From Mycobacterium sp. NBC_00419 (lineage in GTDB: Bacteria; Actinomycetota; Actinomycetes; Mycobacteriales; Mycobacteriaceae): 64,000 bases of DNA. Positions within the stretch are counted from its first letter, which is position 1. Every line of letters begins with the position of its first letter. The notes under the pieces were generated by a model. It had not been told where the DNA came from, did no database searches, and saw only the letters and a program-made list of their open reading frames with translations. Made by a program: the position numbers and the translations under genes. Shown here piece after piece: positions 1-8,090 of the stretch. The stretch covers positions 2,108,001-2,172,000 of the forward strand of contig NZ_CP107931.1 in the NCBI RefSeq assembly GCF_036023875.1, written 5' to 3'.

Positions 1-819
1 TTCACCGCACAAAGGGTTTTCGATATCGCCCAACGCTGGCGGCTCGGCGTGCTGGGCCTTACCCCTGCGATGGTGTGGGAGCTGGCCCAAACTGAGCAGG
101 ACGGCTCCCTGCCCGGCGTCGACAGCGTCATCGTGGGAACCGCGGCGATTCCCGAGGCCACCCGCCTGGCCTTCGAAGCCAAATATGATGTGCCGGTTCT
201 GCGGAACTACGGCCAGACCGAGTTCGCGGGGGCGATCGCCTTCGAACGCCCCGGCGACGTGGCCGCAGGTAAGCGCCCCGAAGGTACGGTCGGCCGGGTG
301 GCACCCGGGGTCGAGGTCGTCATCGTCGACCCGGAGGGCAGCGCCGTGGCCACCGGTGGGGTGGGCGAGATACTGGCACGTGCCGCCTCGGCGATGACCG
401 GCTACCTCGGCGACGACGGCCGGCCCGCCGGCTCGGATGAATGGCTGCACACCGGCGATCTCGGCAGGCTCGACGACGACGGATTCCTCTTCGTGGTCGG
501 ACGGGTTCGCGACATGGTCGTGTGCGGTGGATTCAATGTCTATCCCGCCCAGGTCGAAACGGCACTGAACGATCTGCCCGAAGTCGCCGACTCCGCGGTT
601 GCCGGGCTGCCCGACGAGCGACTCGGTGAAGTGCCGGTCGCCGCTGTCGTCCTCAACAAGGGCGCACGGGCCGACGCCGAGAGTCTCCGCCAGGCTCTGC
701 GATCCCGGCTGGCCCCCTACGAACTTCCCCGGCGACTGGTGTTCGTCGACGCGATTCCCCGCCATGACACCGGAAAGGTCAATCGTGACGAGATCGCTCG
801 GATTGTGAAGACCCCATGA
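1..819 (+). CDS. fadD: acyl-CoA synthetase (FadD-type), C-terminal part, 5'-truncated by window edge
   Basis: The frame is open from base 1, so the start lies upstream and only the last 272 residues are visible. They carry adenylate-forming enzyme landmarks: RNYGQTEF (about fragment residues 68-75), the hinge region TGDLGRLDDDGFLF, VGRVRDMVVCGGFNVYP, and the C-terminal TGKVNR lysine motif that closes the adenylation site. The family activates a carboxylic acid to acyl-AMP and then acyl-CoA in the cytoplasm. Its stop overlaps the next start (ATGA, 816-819), so it is translationally coupled to four acyl-CoA dehydrogenases and probably feeds them. The substrate cannot be read from the sequence. 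Confidence 0.9.
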   Translation, partial: FTAQRVFDIAQRWRLGVLGLTPAMVWELAQTEQDGSLPGVDSVIVGTAAIPEATRLAFEAKYDVPVLRNYGQTEFAGAIAFERPGDVAAGKRPEGTVGRVAPGVEVVIVDPEGSAVATGGVGEILARAASAMTGYLGDDGRPAGSDEWLHTGDLGRLDDDGFLFVVGRVRDMVVCGGFNVYPAQVETALNDLPEVADSAVAGLPDERLGEVPVAAVVLNKGARADAESLRQALRSRLAPYELPRRLVFVDAIPRHDTGKVNRDEIARIVKTP

Positions 820-1958
820 CCATGACCACCCGGACCTTCGACTCCACGAAGCTCACCGACGCCGAGTTCCGCGGACAACTGCAGAAGTGGTTCGCCGACA
901 ACCCAGCACCGCAACTGCCTCCGCTTGCCGCAGTCGGTGATGACGATTCCACGGAATACCTTGCTGCCCAGCGCCAATGGCAACACCGCTTGGCCGACGC
1001 CGGCCTGGCCGGGATCGCGTGGCCCCGGGAGTACGGCGGGCAGGGCGCCTCACCGATGCGACAGCTGATCTTCCACGAGGAGCATCAACGTGCGGGCGGC
1101 CAAGGAGGGGAACCATTCTTCGTCGGTGTGTCACACGCTGGTCCCACGATCATCTCCCACGGGACAGACGAGCAGCGTCGCCAATGGTTGCCGGGAATTC
1201 TCAACGGTGATCTGCTCTTCGCGCAGTGCTTCTCCGAGCCTGGTGCCGGATCCGACCTCGCATCGATCGCCACGCGTGGGGTCATCAACGGCGAACACCT
1301 GGTGGTCACCGGCCAGAAGTGTTGGAACACCAGGGCTCACCAGGCCGACCTGTGTGAACTTCTGGTTCGCACCGACGCCTCGGATCGCTACGGCGGGCTG
1401 ACCTACCTCATCGCCGACATGCGCATTCCGGGCATCACGATTCGCCCTATCACCACGATCACCGGCCGCACCGAGTTCTGCGAGGTGTTCTTCGACGATG
1501 CCCGGATTCCGCTGACAAGTGTGCTGGGCAACGTCGGGGACGGCTGGGCCGTCGCCACGGCCACCCTGCTGTTCGAGCGCAGCACGGCCTTCGCCGGGAT
1601 GATCGTCGGACTGCAGCGGGTCGTGGTGGAGATCTCGCGGAACTGCGGCCGCGACCCGGTGCAACTCCATCGGTTGCAGGAACTGTCCGACGACGTGTTC
1701 GCGGTTCGAGCGCTGCTGTACAAGAGCGTCTCCGAGCAGGAGAACGGCGGCGAGCCCGGACCCGCCAGCAGCGCACTGAAGCTGGTTGCCACCGAATTGA
1801 ACTATGCCTTGCGGAAATTCGCGGCCCTGCTTGACTCGGCTGAGTTCGAGCGGTACTTCGAATCGTTCGGGCTGCGGATCGGCGGCGGTACCTCGGAAGT
1901 CCAGCGCAACATCCTCGCCGAGCGCGTCCTCGGTCTGCCCCGGGAGCCACGCCGATGA
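816..1958 (+). CDS. fadE: acyl-CoA dehydrogenase (FadE), first of four
   Basis: 380-residue FAD-dependent acyl-CoA dehydrogenase, which would introduce a 2,3-double bond into an acyl-CoA. It shows the family's substrate/FAD motif CFSEPGAGSDLAS, the middle-domain GQKCWNTRA segment, a helix-G FER motif (LLFERSTAF), where isovaleryl-CoA-dehydrogenase-type enzymes hold the catalytic Glu, and the C-terminal signature GGGTSEVQRNILAERVLGLP. The MCAD-type Glu just before GT is absent (GGGT), consistent with the helix-G alternative. ATG at 816 overlaps the fadD stop, and its own stop overlaps the next ATG (1955-1958). The physiological substrate is unknown. Confidence 0.92.
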   Translation: MTMTTRTFDSTKLTDAEFRGQLQKWFADNPAPQLPPLAAVGDDDSTEYLAAQRQWQHRLADAGLAGIAWPREYGGQGASPMRQLIFHEEHQRAGGQGGEPFFVGVSHAGPTIISHGTDEQRRQWLPGILNGDLLFAQCFSEPGAGSDLASIATRGVINGEHLVVTGQKCWNTRAHQADLCELLVRTDASDRYGGLTYLIADMRIPGITIRPITTITGRTEFCEVFFDDARIPLTSVLGNVGDGWAVATATLLFERSTAFAGMIVGLQRVVVEISRNCGRDPVQLHRLQELSDDVFAVRALLYKSVSEQENGGEPGPASSALKLVATELNYALRKFAALLDSAEFERYFESFGLRIGGGTSEVQRNILAERVLGLPREPRR

Positions 1959-3073
1959 GCGGACCCGATCAGACGGTCCTCGCAGAGCTGACCGAGTTCT
2001 TCGACGTCGAGTTGCCGCGGTTCCAGGCGGACTTTGCCGACAGCACGGGGTTTGAGGCGCGCCGGGAATGGCAGCGACGACTCGACACCGGCGGCTGGGT
2101 CGGGCTGAACTGGCCCACCCAGCACGGCGGCCGTGCGCTTGATCTTGCCACGCAGGTGGCGTGCGAGACGGCCATGAACAGTTCCGGAGCGCCTCAGATC
2201 GCCGGCTTCATCGGCGTCAATACGGTGGCGTCCGCGATCATGCACTTCGGGTCCGACCAGCACAAGCAGTACCTGCCCGGTATCCGCAGCGGTGCGCTCA
2301 TCTTCTGCCAGAGCTTCAGCGAGCCCGAGGCCGGCAGCGATCTGGCCAGCCTGCGAACCCGGGCAGAGGCCACCGCCGATGGGTTTGTGCTCAACGGCCA
2401 GAAGGTGTGGACGTCGAACGCTACGGAGGGTGACCAGACCCTGGTCTTGGTCCGCACCACGGCCATCGAGTCGGGCGGTCGGTCACACCGGGGCCTGTCG
2501 TTGCTCCTGGTGCCCCTGGATCTGCCCGGCGTCACGGTGACTGGGATCCGACAACTCAACGGGGACAACGAGTTCGCCGAGATCTTCTTCGACGATGCCG
2601 CACTACCGGAGTCGGCACTGGTGGGACCTGTTGACGAAGGCTGGCGGGTGGCGATGAGCACGCTGGCACATGAACGGGCTGCGGCCATGATGCTGGCCAT
2701 GCGTACCCGTGCCCTGGTCCGCAACGCTGCCCGGCGTGAGGCGGCCACCGTGCCACCGTCCCGCCGCGACGATCTGCTGCGCCTCTACCTGCGCTCGGAG
2801 GTGCTGGGGCTGTTGGCCGAACGCTCTGTCGCCGAGCTGGGCTCCGGAAATCCCGGCCCGGCCCAGTCAGTGGTGAAGCTCGCCTGGAGTCAGGTGGATC
2901 AGAGCTTCGCCGACCTGATGTTCAGCCTCCGGGGCGCGGCTGCCACCGCCGGACTGGCGCCGCAGGAGACCGAGGCGCTGCTCTTCAGCCGCTCGAGCAC
3001 CATCGCCGCCGGCACCACGGAAGTAATGCGGAACATTCTCGCCGAGCAGGTGCTCGGTCTTCCCCGCGCCTGA
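1955..3073 (+). CDS. fadE: acyl-CoA dehydrogenase (FadE), second of four
   Basis: 372-residue acyl-CoA dehydrogenase, coupled by ATGA overlap to the preceding FadE. Landmarks are CQSFSEPEAGSDLAS, LNGQKVWTSNA, the helix-G HER motif in STLAHERAAAMM, and AAGTTEVMRNILAEQVLGLP at the C terminus. As in the first FadE, the likely base is the helix-G Glu rather than the MCAD-position Glu. Mycobacterial FadE proteins encoded side by side often form mixed heterotetramers, so pairing with a neighbour is plausible but not shown by the sequence. A 41-bp gap separates it from the third FadE. Confidence 0.92.
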   Translation: MSGPDQTVLAELTEFFDVELPRFQADFADSTGFEARREWQRRLDTGGWVGLNWPTQHGGRALDLATQVACETAMNSSGAPQIAGFIGVNTVASAIMHFGSDQHKQYLPGIRSGALIFCQSFSEPEAGSDLASLRTRAEATADGFVLNGQKVWTSNATEGDQTLVLVRTTAIESGGRSHRGLSLLLVPLDLPGVTVTGIRQLNGDNEFAEIFFDDAALPESALVGPVDEGWRVAMSTLAHERAAAMMLAMRTRALVRNAARREAATVPPSRRDDLLRLYLRSEVLGLLAERSVAELGSGNPGPAQSVVKLAWSQVDQSFADLMFSLRGAAATAGLAPQETEALLFSRSSTIAAGTTEVMRNILAEQVLGLPRA

Positions 3074-3114
3074 CCCTGCATCGTGACCGTGCCCGAAGGA
3101 AGTTGGAGGATGAC

Positions 3115-4233
3115 GTGTCGTTGACATTGAGCGTCGAGCAGGAGGAACTGCGGACCGCGGTGCGCCGACTGCTGGAGACGAAAGCCACCAGTGCGGCGGT
3201 GCGCAACCATATGGAGACCGAGGCGGGCCACGATCCGGCGCTGTGGCAGCAGATGGCCGACCAGATGGGACTGCACGGTCTGGCGATTCCCGAGGAGTAC
3301 GGCGGGTCCGGCTTCACGCTGTCCGAACTGGCGATCGTGGCCGAGGAACTCGGCAGGGCGTTGGTACCGTCGCCCTTCTTCGCGACCGTCGGTCTGGCCG
3401 CGCAGTTCTTGCTCGCCAGCGGAGACGACGATGCGTGCCAGCGTTGGCTGCCCAGCATCGCCGACGGCTCGCTGACCGCCACGGTCGCAGTGTGCGACGA
3501 AGCCGGGTTGTGGGACCTGGGCGCGATCCGCACGACGGCGACGGCACACGCTCAGGGGTGGTCGGTCTCGGGGACCAAGATGTTCGTGGTCGACGGTGAT
3601 TCCGCCGGTCTGGTACTCGTGATCGCACGGGATAGCGACGGACTCGGCTTGTTTGCGGTGGAATCGTCCGACGACGCTGTCCGGCAGAGCCGGCTCGACG
3701 CACTCGATCCGACCCGTCGACTCGGGCGCATCGAGTTGGACAACGCGCAGGCCCGCCGCATCGCTCGGCCCGGGGATTCCAGCGGATTCCTGCAGCAGGC
3801 GCTCGACCTCGCGGTGGTGGTACTGGCGGCCGAGCAGATCGGTGGTGCGCAAGCGTGTCTGGACGACGCGGTGGCTTACTCCAAGGTGCGGGTGCAGTTC
3901 GACCGGCCGATCGGTTCCTTCCAGGCGATCAAGCACAAGTGCGCCGACATCCTGCTGCATATCGAATCAGCCAGGGCGGCAGTGCTGTACGCGGTGTCGC
4001 GGGCTGCCGATCCCGCCGAGGCCGAGTTCGGTGTCTGCGCCGCGGCCGCGGCCTCTTACTGCAGCCTCGCGTACTCGCATGCGGCCAAGGAGAACATCCA
4101 GATTCACGGCGGGATCGGCTTCACCTGGGAGCACGACTCCCACCTTCATCTGAAACGGGCCAAGACTTCCGAACTGCTCTTCGGGACACCGGCTGCACAC
4201 CGTGCGCGGGTGGCCGAACTGACCGGAATCTGA
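3115..4233 (+). CDS. fadE: acyl-CoA dehydrogenase-like subunit (FadE), third of four
   Basis: 372 residues from GTG 3115, chosen because GGAGG (3105-3109) sits five bases upstream; the in-frame TTG at 3103 lies before and partly within that RBS. The fold is acyl-CoA dehydrogenase, but the residues differ from its neighbours. The usual SEPEAGSD-type motif is not obvious, the helix-G segment reads LDLAVVVLAAEQIGG with no Glu-Arg, and the C terminus has IHGGIGFTWEHDSHLHLKRA. These features resemble partner subunits of mycobacterial heteromeric FadE complexes, which may lack the catalytic Glu. That role, beside FadE neighbours carrying ER motifs, is an inference. Confidence 0.85.
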   Translation: MSLTLSVEQEELRTAVRRLLETKATSAAVRNHMETEAGHDPALWQQMADQMGLHGLAIPEEYGGSGFTLSELAIVAEELGRALVPSPFFATVGLAAQFLLASGDDDACQRWLPSIADGSLTATVAVCDEAGLWDLGAIRTTATAHAQGWSVSGTKMFVVDGDSAGLVLVIARDSDGLGLFAVESSDDAVRQSRLDALDPTRRLGRIELDNAQARRIARPGDSSGFLQQALDLAVVVLAAEQIGGAQACLDDAVAYSKVRVQFDRPIGSFQAIKHKCADILLHIESARAAVLYAVSRAADPAEAEFGVCAAAAASYCSLAYSHAAKENIQIHGGIGFTWEHDSHLHLKRAKTSELLFGTPAAHRARVAELTGI

Positions 4234-4246
4234 GGAAGGAGTCACG

Positions 4247-5449
4247 ATGAGCGACGCGACGACCACTCTGCCTGGTATCCGAGCAGCCGAAGCCGACACC
4301 GACGAGGAGTTCCGCACCGCGCTACGGACATGGTTGGCCGACAACCACCCCGGCCGGCGTCCGAAGGATCCTGCCGAGCGGCTGGCATGGCAGAAGCACT
4401 GGCTGGCAATGCTGTACGACGCCGGTTTCGCCGGTCCGAGCTGGCCGAGGGAGTTCGGGGGAATGGACCTGCCCTTCACCCGCCAGGTCATCTACCAGGA
4501 GGAGTACGGTCGTGCGCACCTGCCCGGGGCACTTGCCACCGGGTTGGGTATCGCCGGCCCGACCCTGATCGCCTACGGCACCGAGGAACAGAAGCGACGG
4601 TTCCTGCCCGCGATGTTGCGTGGGGATCAGGTCTGGGCACAAGGGTATTCGGAGCCCGAGGCCGGATCCGACCTCCCTGCGCTTCGCACCACGGCACGGC
4701 GAGACGGAGACGAGTACGTCGTGAACGGCCAGAAGGTGTGGAACACCGGGGCCGACCTCGCGGACATCATCTTCACGCTGGTCCGGACGGGAACACAGGA
4801 GTCCCGGCAGAAGGGCATCACGTACCTGCTGATCGACGCCCACGCCCCCGGAGTGACGATCCGCCCGCTACGTGACATCACCGGCGGCGCAGACTTTTCG
4901 GAGATATTCCTCGAGGACGTCCGCGTCCCGGTCGAGAACAGGGTCGGCGAGGAGAACGACGGCTGGCGGCTGGCGCGTACCAGCCTGGGCCACGAACGTG
5001 CCGCGTCGACCATGAATCAGGCGGCGATGTACCGCAGGGTGGTCGACGAGCTCATCGAACTGGCCCGTGAGCGGGGCGCAACGGCTGACCCTCTCGTTCG
5101 AGACCGGTTGGCCGATTTTGAAATTCGGGTGCGGATCATGCGCTACCAGGGCATGCGAACCATCGAATCGATCATCGCCAGAGGTGAACCGGGGCCGGGC
5201 GCCTCGACATCGCGGCTGTACATCAGCGGCTTCGAACAGGACCTCCACGAGTTCGCTCTCGAGCTACTCGGCAGCTACGCCACCTTGGGCAGGTCCGACC
5301 GGCACGCCGTTCAGCGGGGACGTTGGGTGTGGGGGTTCCTCAAGACCCGGGCTTCGACCATCGGCGCCGGAACCTCGGAGATCCAAAGGAATACGATCGC
5401 CGAGCAGGTCCTCGACATGCCGCGCGACCCGTCGATGCCGGCTCGGTGA
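4247..5449 (+). CDS. fadE: acyl-CoA dehydrogenase (FadE), fourth of four
   Basis: 400-residue acyl-CoA dehydrogenase starting at ATG 4247 behind the strong RBS GGAAGGAG, 13 bp after the third FadE. Motifs: YSEPEAGSDLPALR, VNGQKVWNTGA, helix-G HER (SLGHERAAST) and GAGTSEIQRNTIAEQVLDMP. It is the last gene of the visible fadD-fadE operon; its stop is 3 bp from the stop of the convergent lipoprotein gene, leaving no room for an intergenic terminator. Cytoplasmic beta-oxidation-type role; substrate unknown, though the chromosome context (mce transporter, P450s, SDRs) suggests a lipid or steroid side chain. Confidence 0.92.
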   Translation: MSDATTTLPGIRAAEADTDEEFRTALRTWLADNHPGRRPKDPAERLAWQKHWLAMLYDAGFAGPSWPREFGGMDLPFTRQVIYQEEYGRAHLPGALATGLGIAGPTLIAYGTEEQKRRFLPAMLRGDQVWAQGYSEPEAGSDLPALRTTARRDGDEYVVNGQKVWNTGADLADIIFTLVRTGTQESRQKGITYLLIDAHAPGVTIRPLRDITGGADFSEIFLEDVRVPVENRVGEENDGWRLARTSLGHERAASTMNQAAMYRRVVDELIELARERGATADPLVRDRLADFEIRVRIMRYQGMRTIESIIARGEPGPGASTSRLYISGFEQDLHEFALELLGSYATLGRSDRHAVQRGRWVWGFLKTRASTIGAGTSEIQRNTIAEQVLDMPRDPSMPAR

Positions 5450-5452
5450 CCC

Positions 5453-5896
5453 TCAGCACGCGACGTTGATGCGGAAGGTTCCGGAGGTACGCGCGCTGGG
5501 GCTTGCGGCGTTGAAGCCGAACGCTTCGCCCTTGACATCCAAAGTGGACCCGATGGGGCGGATCTCGGCGCTTCCGTCGAGGCCTTGCCAGTAGCTGCCG
5601 GTGAAGCCGCCAATGTTGCGGATGCTCACGGATTTGGCGGCCAGACCACGTCCGTTGTCGACGACCATCGTCGTGCCAGCCTTTGAGTCACCGGTGGTGA
5701 TCGTGGTCAGGTTGCCGTCCCGGACACAGGCGACTGCCGTGGTCGTGCCGGCATCCTGCCCGTTCACCGTGACAGAGGCCGTCCCGACGGCCAATTCCCC
5801 CGGCTTCAGGGGCGGTTCGACGGGGCCTTTGGAGCAGGCCGACAGTGCAGCGATGGCTACGGTTGCGCAAACGATGACGGCGAGGCGTTCTTTCAC
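5453..5896 (-). CDS. LpqH-like lipoprotein (19-kDa antigen family)
   Basis: 147 residues from GTG 5896. The N terminus VKERLAVIVCATVAIAALSAC is a lipoprotein signal peptide with lipobox LSAC, so the mature protein should be lipidated at that Cys and anchored outside the membrane. The mature part (TVNGQDAGTTTAVAC, TTGDSKAGTTMVVDN, SVSIRNIGGFTGSYW, GTFRINVAC) has the spacing and paired cysteines of mycobacterial LpqH/19-kDa antigen-like proteins, which are envelope lipoproteins and TLR2 ligands. Open frame continues upstream of 5896 but would bury the signal peptide, so the GTG start is preferred. Convergent with fadE. Confidence 0.8.
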   Translation of the reverse strand: MKERLAVIVCATVAIAALSACSKGPVEPPLKPGELAVGTASVTVNGQDAGTTTAVACVRDGNLTTITTGDSKAGTTMVVDNGRGLAAKSVSIRNIGGFTGSYWQGLDGSAEIRPIGSTLDVKGEAFGFNAASPSARTSGTFRINVAC

Positions 5897-5949
5897 CGGC
5901 TCCACGTTACGAGCGGACCGGCCCCCGAGAACACCTTTCGGCCTGCTGC

Positions 5950-5989
5950 AAATGCGGTTCCCGATTCTGAGGCCCCAATGCGGTTCCCG
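5950..5989. promoter_or_regulatory. two 13-bp direct repeats upstream of the Phd-like gene
   Basis: AATGCGGTTCCCG occurs at 5951-5963 and again at 5977-5989, exactly 26 bp apart, ending 29 bp before the ATG at 6019. Phd/YefM-type proteins commonly bind repeats in their own promoter, so this may be an autoregulatory operator (inference). It could also be the -35/-10 region of either divergent gene. Confidence 0.45.
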
Positions 5990-6018
5990 TTCATCGCGCG
6001 GGAGAACACACTGAAGGT

Positions 6019-6327
6019 ATGGCAGAGACAATCGGCATCGGTCAGCTCCGAGCGGATACCCGGGCGTATCTGCACCGCGTTGCCGGCGGGGACACGCTGG
6101 AGTTGGTCCGCCGTGGCCGACTGACCGCTCGGATTGAACCAGTCCCCCAGTATCCGGCGTCAGGACCGCCACCAGGTGGCCGCTCGACAGCAGGGGTGAT
6201 CACGGTCGCCCTGTCGGGCTTCCGCTCGCAGGCGTCGCGCTACCTCGATCAGGTCGGGTCCGGCTGCACCGTGCATGTCTACCATCAGGGGCAACCATTG
6301 GCGCAGATTCGCGCGGCTGCCCAGTAG
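6019..6327 (+). CDS. tandem Phd/YefM-like antitoxin-fold protein, no toxin partner
   Basis: 102 residues made of two similar halves. The first (residues about 5-42: IGIGQLRADTRAYLHRV, GGDTLELVRRGRLTARI) and second (about 59-98: ITVALSGFRSQASRYLDQV, GSGCTVHVYHQGQPLAQI) both follow the Phd/YefM N-terminal pattern of a strand, a YLxxV helix, G-x-T-x-x-V and G-x-P/L-x-A-x-I. Such antitoxins normally act as dimers that bind DNA and a toxin; here two units are fused. No PIN, RelE or Doc-like toxin gene follows, and the next gene, a TetR, overlaps it by one base. It is likely a stand-alone DNA-binding protein co-transcribed with the TetR; its function is unknown. Confidence 0.65.
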   Translation: MAETIGIGQLRADTRAYLHRVAGGDTLELVRRGRLTARIEPVPQYPASGPPPGGRSTAGVITVALSGFRSQASRYLDQVGSGCTVHVYHQGQPLAQIRAAAQ

Positions 6328-6974
6328 TGCTGCGCGGCAGGCTGATCGTGACGGACTCCCCAGCGCCCCGCGCGGCCGCAAGCAGCCGGCTGCAAGCCGA
6401 CGCCGAACGCGAGCGGCTGCTGGCGGCCGCCATGCAGGTGCTCGAACGCAGCGGATGGTGGGGGTTCAAGGTCGAGAGCGTCCTCAAGGAGGCCGATCTC
6501 TCGACCCGGAGCTTCTATCGGCACTTCGGCAAGAAGGCCGATTTGTTGGTAGCACTGCTGGAAGAGCAGATGGCCGACAATGCCGGGTGGCTGCGTCAGC
6601 ACACCGATTCGGTGACCACGCCGTACGCGAAAGTGTTCGCCTACGTCGCGGCACTGCTCGACATGGGCTACCTCGAGGACAAACGCAGGCCAACCTCGTT
6701 GTTCGGGTCGCATTGGCGCGAATTGATACCCGACTACCCCGAGGAACTCGAGCGTTGCATCGAGTTCGTGATCGCGCCACTGGCAGAGGCGATCACCGAG
6801 GGCACAGCATCAGGGGATTTCGACTGCGACGATCCCGTTGCGGACGCCCGCGCGATCTACTTCCTGGTCGCCAGTGTGACAGCCGATCAGGCGACGTTGT
6901 GCCCGGCTACGCCCCGCGACGAGATCGAACACATGTTGTTGCCGTTCATCGACAGGATGATTGGTCCGCACTAG
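6327..6974 (+). CDS. TetR-family transcriptional regulator beside the mce operon
   Basis: 215 residues from GTG 6327 (TAGTG overlap with the previous gene); an alternative GTG is at 6348. The N-terminal helix-turn-helix is visible (ERLLAAAMQVLERSG, VLKEADLSTRSFYRHFGKK), followed by an all-helical ligand domain with WRELIPDYPEELERCIEFVI and DPVADARAIYFLVASV. That C-terminal part resembles the TetR at 19320-19979 on the other side of the mce operon (WRALLPHFRHLTDRCVEDFL, DPAADAKAVFSLIVALL), so the two are probably paralogues. A role in controlling the neighbouring mce or fadE genes is plausible but inferred. Confidence 0.88.
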   Translation: MLRGRLIVTDSPAPRAAASSRLQADAERERLLAAAMQVLERSGWWGFKVESVLKEADLSTRSFYRHFGKKADLLVALLEEQMADNAGWLRQHTDSVTTPYAKVFAYVAALLDMGYLEDKRRPTSLFGSHWRELIPDYPEELERCIEFVIAPLAEAITEGTASGDFDCDDPVADARAIYFLVASVTADQATLCPATPRDEIEHMLLPFIDRMIGPH

Positions 6975-6977
6975 CGT

Positions 6978-7481
6978 TCAGCGGCTAGGATCTTCACCCT
7001 TTCCATAGACTGCAACCACCACGCTGCGGTCGAAGCTGTTCTCCGACCACACTCCGATATCGACATTGCTGCAGTCGGTCATGATCTTGTAGTAGTCGGC
7101 CCGGTAGTACCACTGGTTAAGGATCTCAAGATTGTTGATCGCTAGGGCGGGATTGATAGCGACCGTCTCCGACACAGTTCCGCTGTAGCCGGCATTCCTG
7201 GCCCGGTCCTGCGCAGTCGACCCGTCGGAGCCGATATCGCCGTCGAGGGCGTGGTTGTTCAACACGTCCTCGGTCTGCCACTGCGCAGCAAGCCGCAGTT
7301 TGGGATTGATCCTGACCGTCGACTGGCAGCCGGCCTGCTGATGCAGCGTAACCACATTGGCGAAAACACTCTTGTTCAACCGGGCGTTGTCGGCCTGTGC
7401 GACCGGCATTGTCGGTAGCACTGCCACCGACAACACCGCACACGCGGCGACAGCGATACGCCTCGGATATCGTGTACTCAC
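6978..7481 (-). CDS. secreted CAP-superfamily-like protein
   Basis: 167 residues from GTG 7481 with GAAGGG upstream. The first ~30 residues form a Sec signal peptide ending AQA|D. The mature region has a CAP/SCP-like layout: LRLAAQWQTEDVLNNHALDG (helix with a His), STAQDRARNAGYSG, SETVAINP and NQWYYRADYYKIMTDCSNVDIGVW, then a final strand SVVVAVYGKG. Two cysteines (in HQQAGCQS and MTDCSN) could form a disulphide. CAP proteins are extracytoplasmic and bind lipids or modify the envelope. It sits directly downstream of the last mce-associated gene (18 bp), so it may be read from the same transcript. Confidence 0.7.
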   Translation of the reverse strand: MSTRYPRRIAVAACAVLSVAVLPTMPVAQADNARLNKSVFANVVTLHQQAGCQSTVRINPKLRLAAQWQTEDVLNNHALDGDIGSDGSTAQDRARNAGYSGTVSETVAINPALAINNLEILNQWYYRADYYKIMTDCSNVDIGVWSENSFDRSVVVAVYGKGEDPSR

Positions 7482-7499
7482 GCAGCTGTGCCCTTCATA

Positions 7500-8090
7500 T
7501 CAGATCGGCTCAAAGCCCGAGATCAACCACCGATCGGCAACCTTGTCCAAGGTGACCCGCACGCTTGATGAGCTTTCGGCTGGAGCTTCGTTACCGATGG
7601 TGGTCGTTTGATCAACGAAAACTATTACTACAGAGTGGCTTTCGCTCGAAGAAACCGATCCTGCGACGGGTACCGTCGCGACGACCGAGACATTCTTCTG
7701 CTTCGATCCCGGGATGACGACGTCGTTGATCAGCTTGCTGTACTGGTCCCGGAACGATCCGGTCAGGCGGCCCCGCGCGGCGTCCAGATCTTTGTCCACC
7801 GTGGTCGGCTGATAGGTCAAGAGGGCGACGGTGCCGTCTCGGGCTGCCGCGACCGAATCTGTTGCCGCCTTGGCCGCATCGCGAGCCGAAGAGTCCTGCC
7901 ATCGAAGAAATCCCGCCCCCAGCGCCAACAGCAGCGCGATGACCGGCAACACCAGGTAGCCGATCACGCGAACCCAGGCGCCCCGGTTGCTACGGCGTAC
8001 ATCCGGAGTTGTGTCGGCCAGCTCGTCGTTCGGCAACGGACTGCACGCGGCGCTGCCCTTCGAGAGTTCCTCGACAGGAGCCGCGGTCAC
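7500..8090 (-). CDS. Mce-associated membrane protein (Mam), second
   Basis: 196 residues. A short cytoplasmic N terminus is followed by one membrane segment (VIGYLVLPVIALLLALGAGFL) and a periplasmic NTF2-like domain with SFRDQYSKLINDVVIPGSKQ and a C-terminal strand RWLISGFEPI. This is the usual plan of Mam proteins encoded at the end of mce operons, thought to stabilise or complete the Mce transporter. GTG 8090 overlaps the stop of the preceding mam gene (GTGA, 8087-8090), so the two are translationally coupled. Two tandem mam genes after mceF match the arrangement known for M. tuberculosis mce4. Confidence 0.88.
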   Translation of the reverse strand: MTAAPVEELSKGSAACSPLPNDELADTTPDVRRSNRGAWVRVIGYLVLPVIALLLALGAGFLRWQDSSARDAAKAATDSVAAARDGTVALLTYQPTTVDKDLDAARGRLTGSFRDQYSKLINDVVIPGSKQKNVSVVATVPVAGSVSSSESHSVVIVFVDQTTTIGNEAPAESSSSVRVTLDKVADRWLISGFEPI

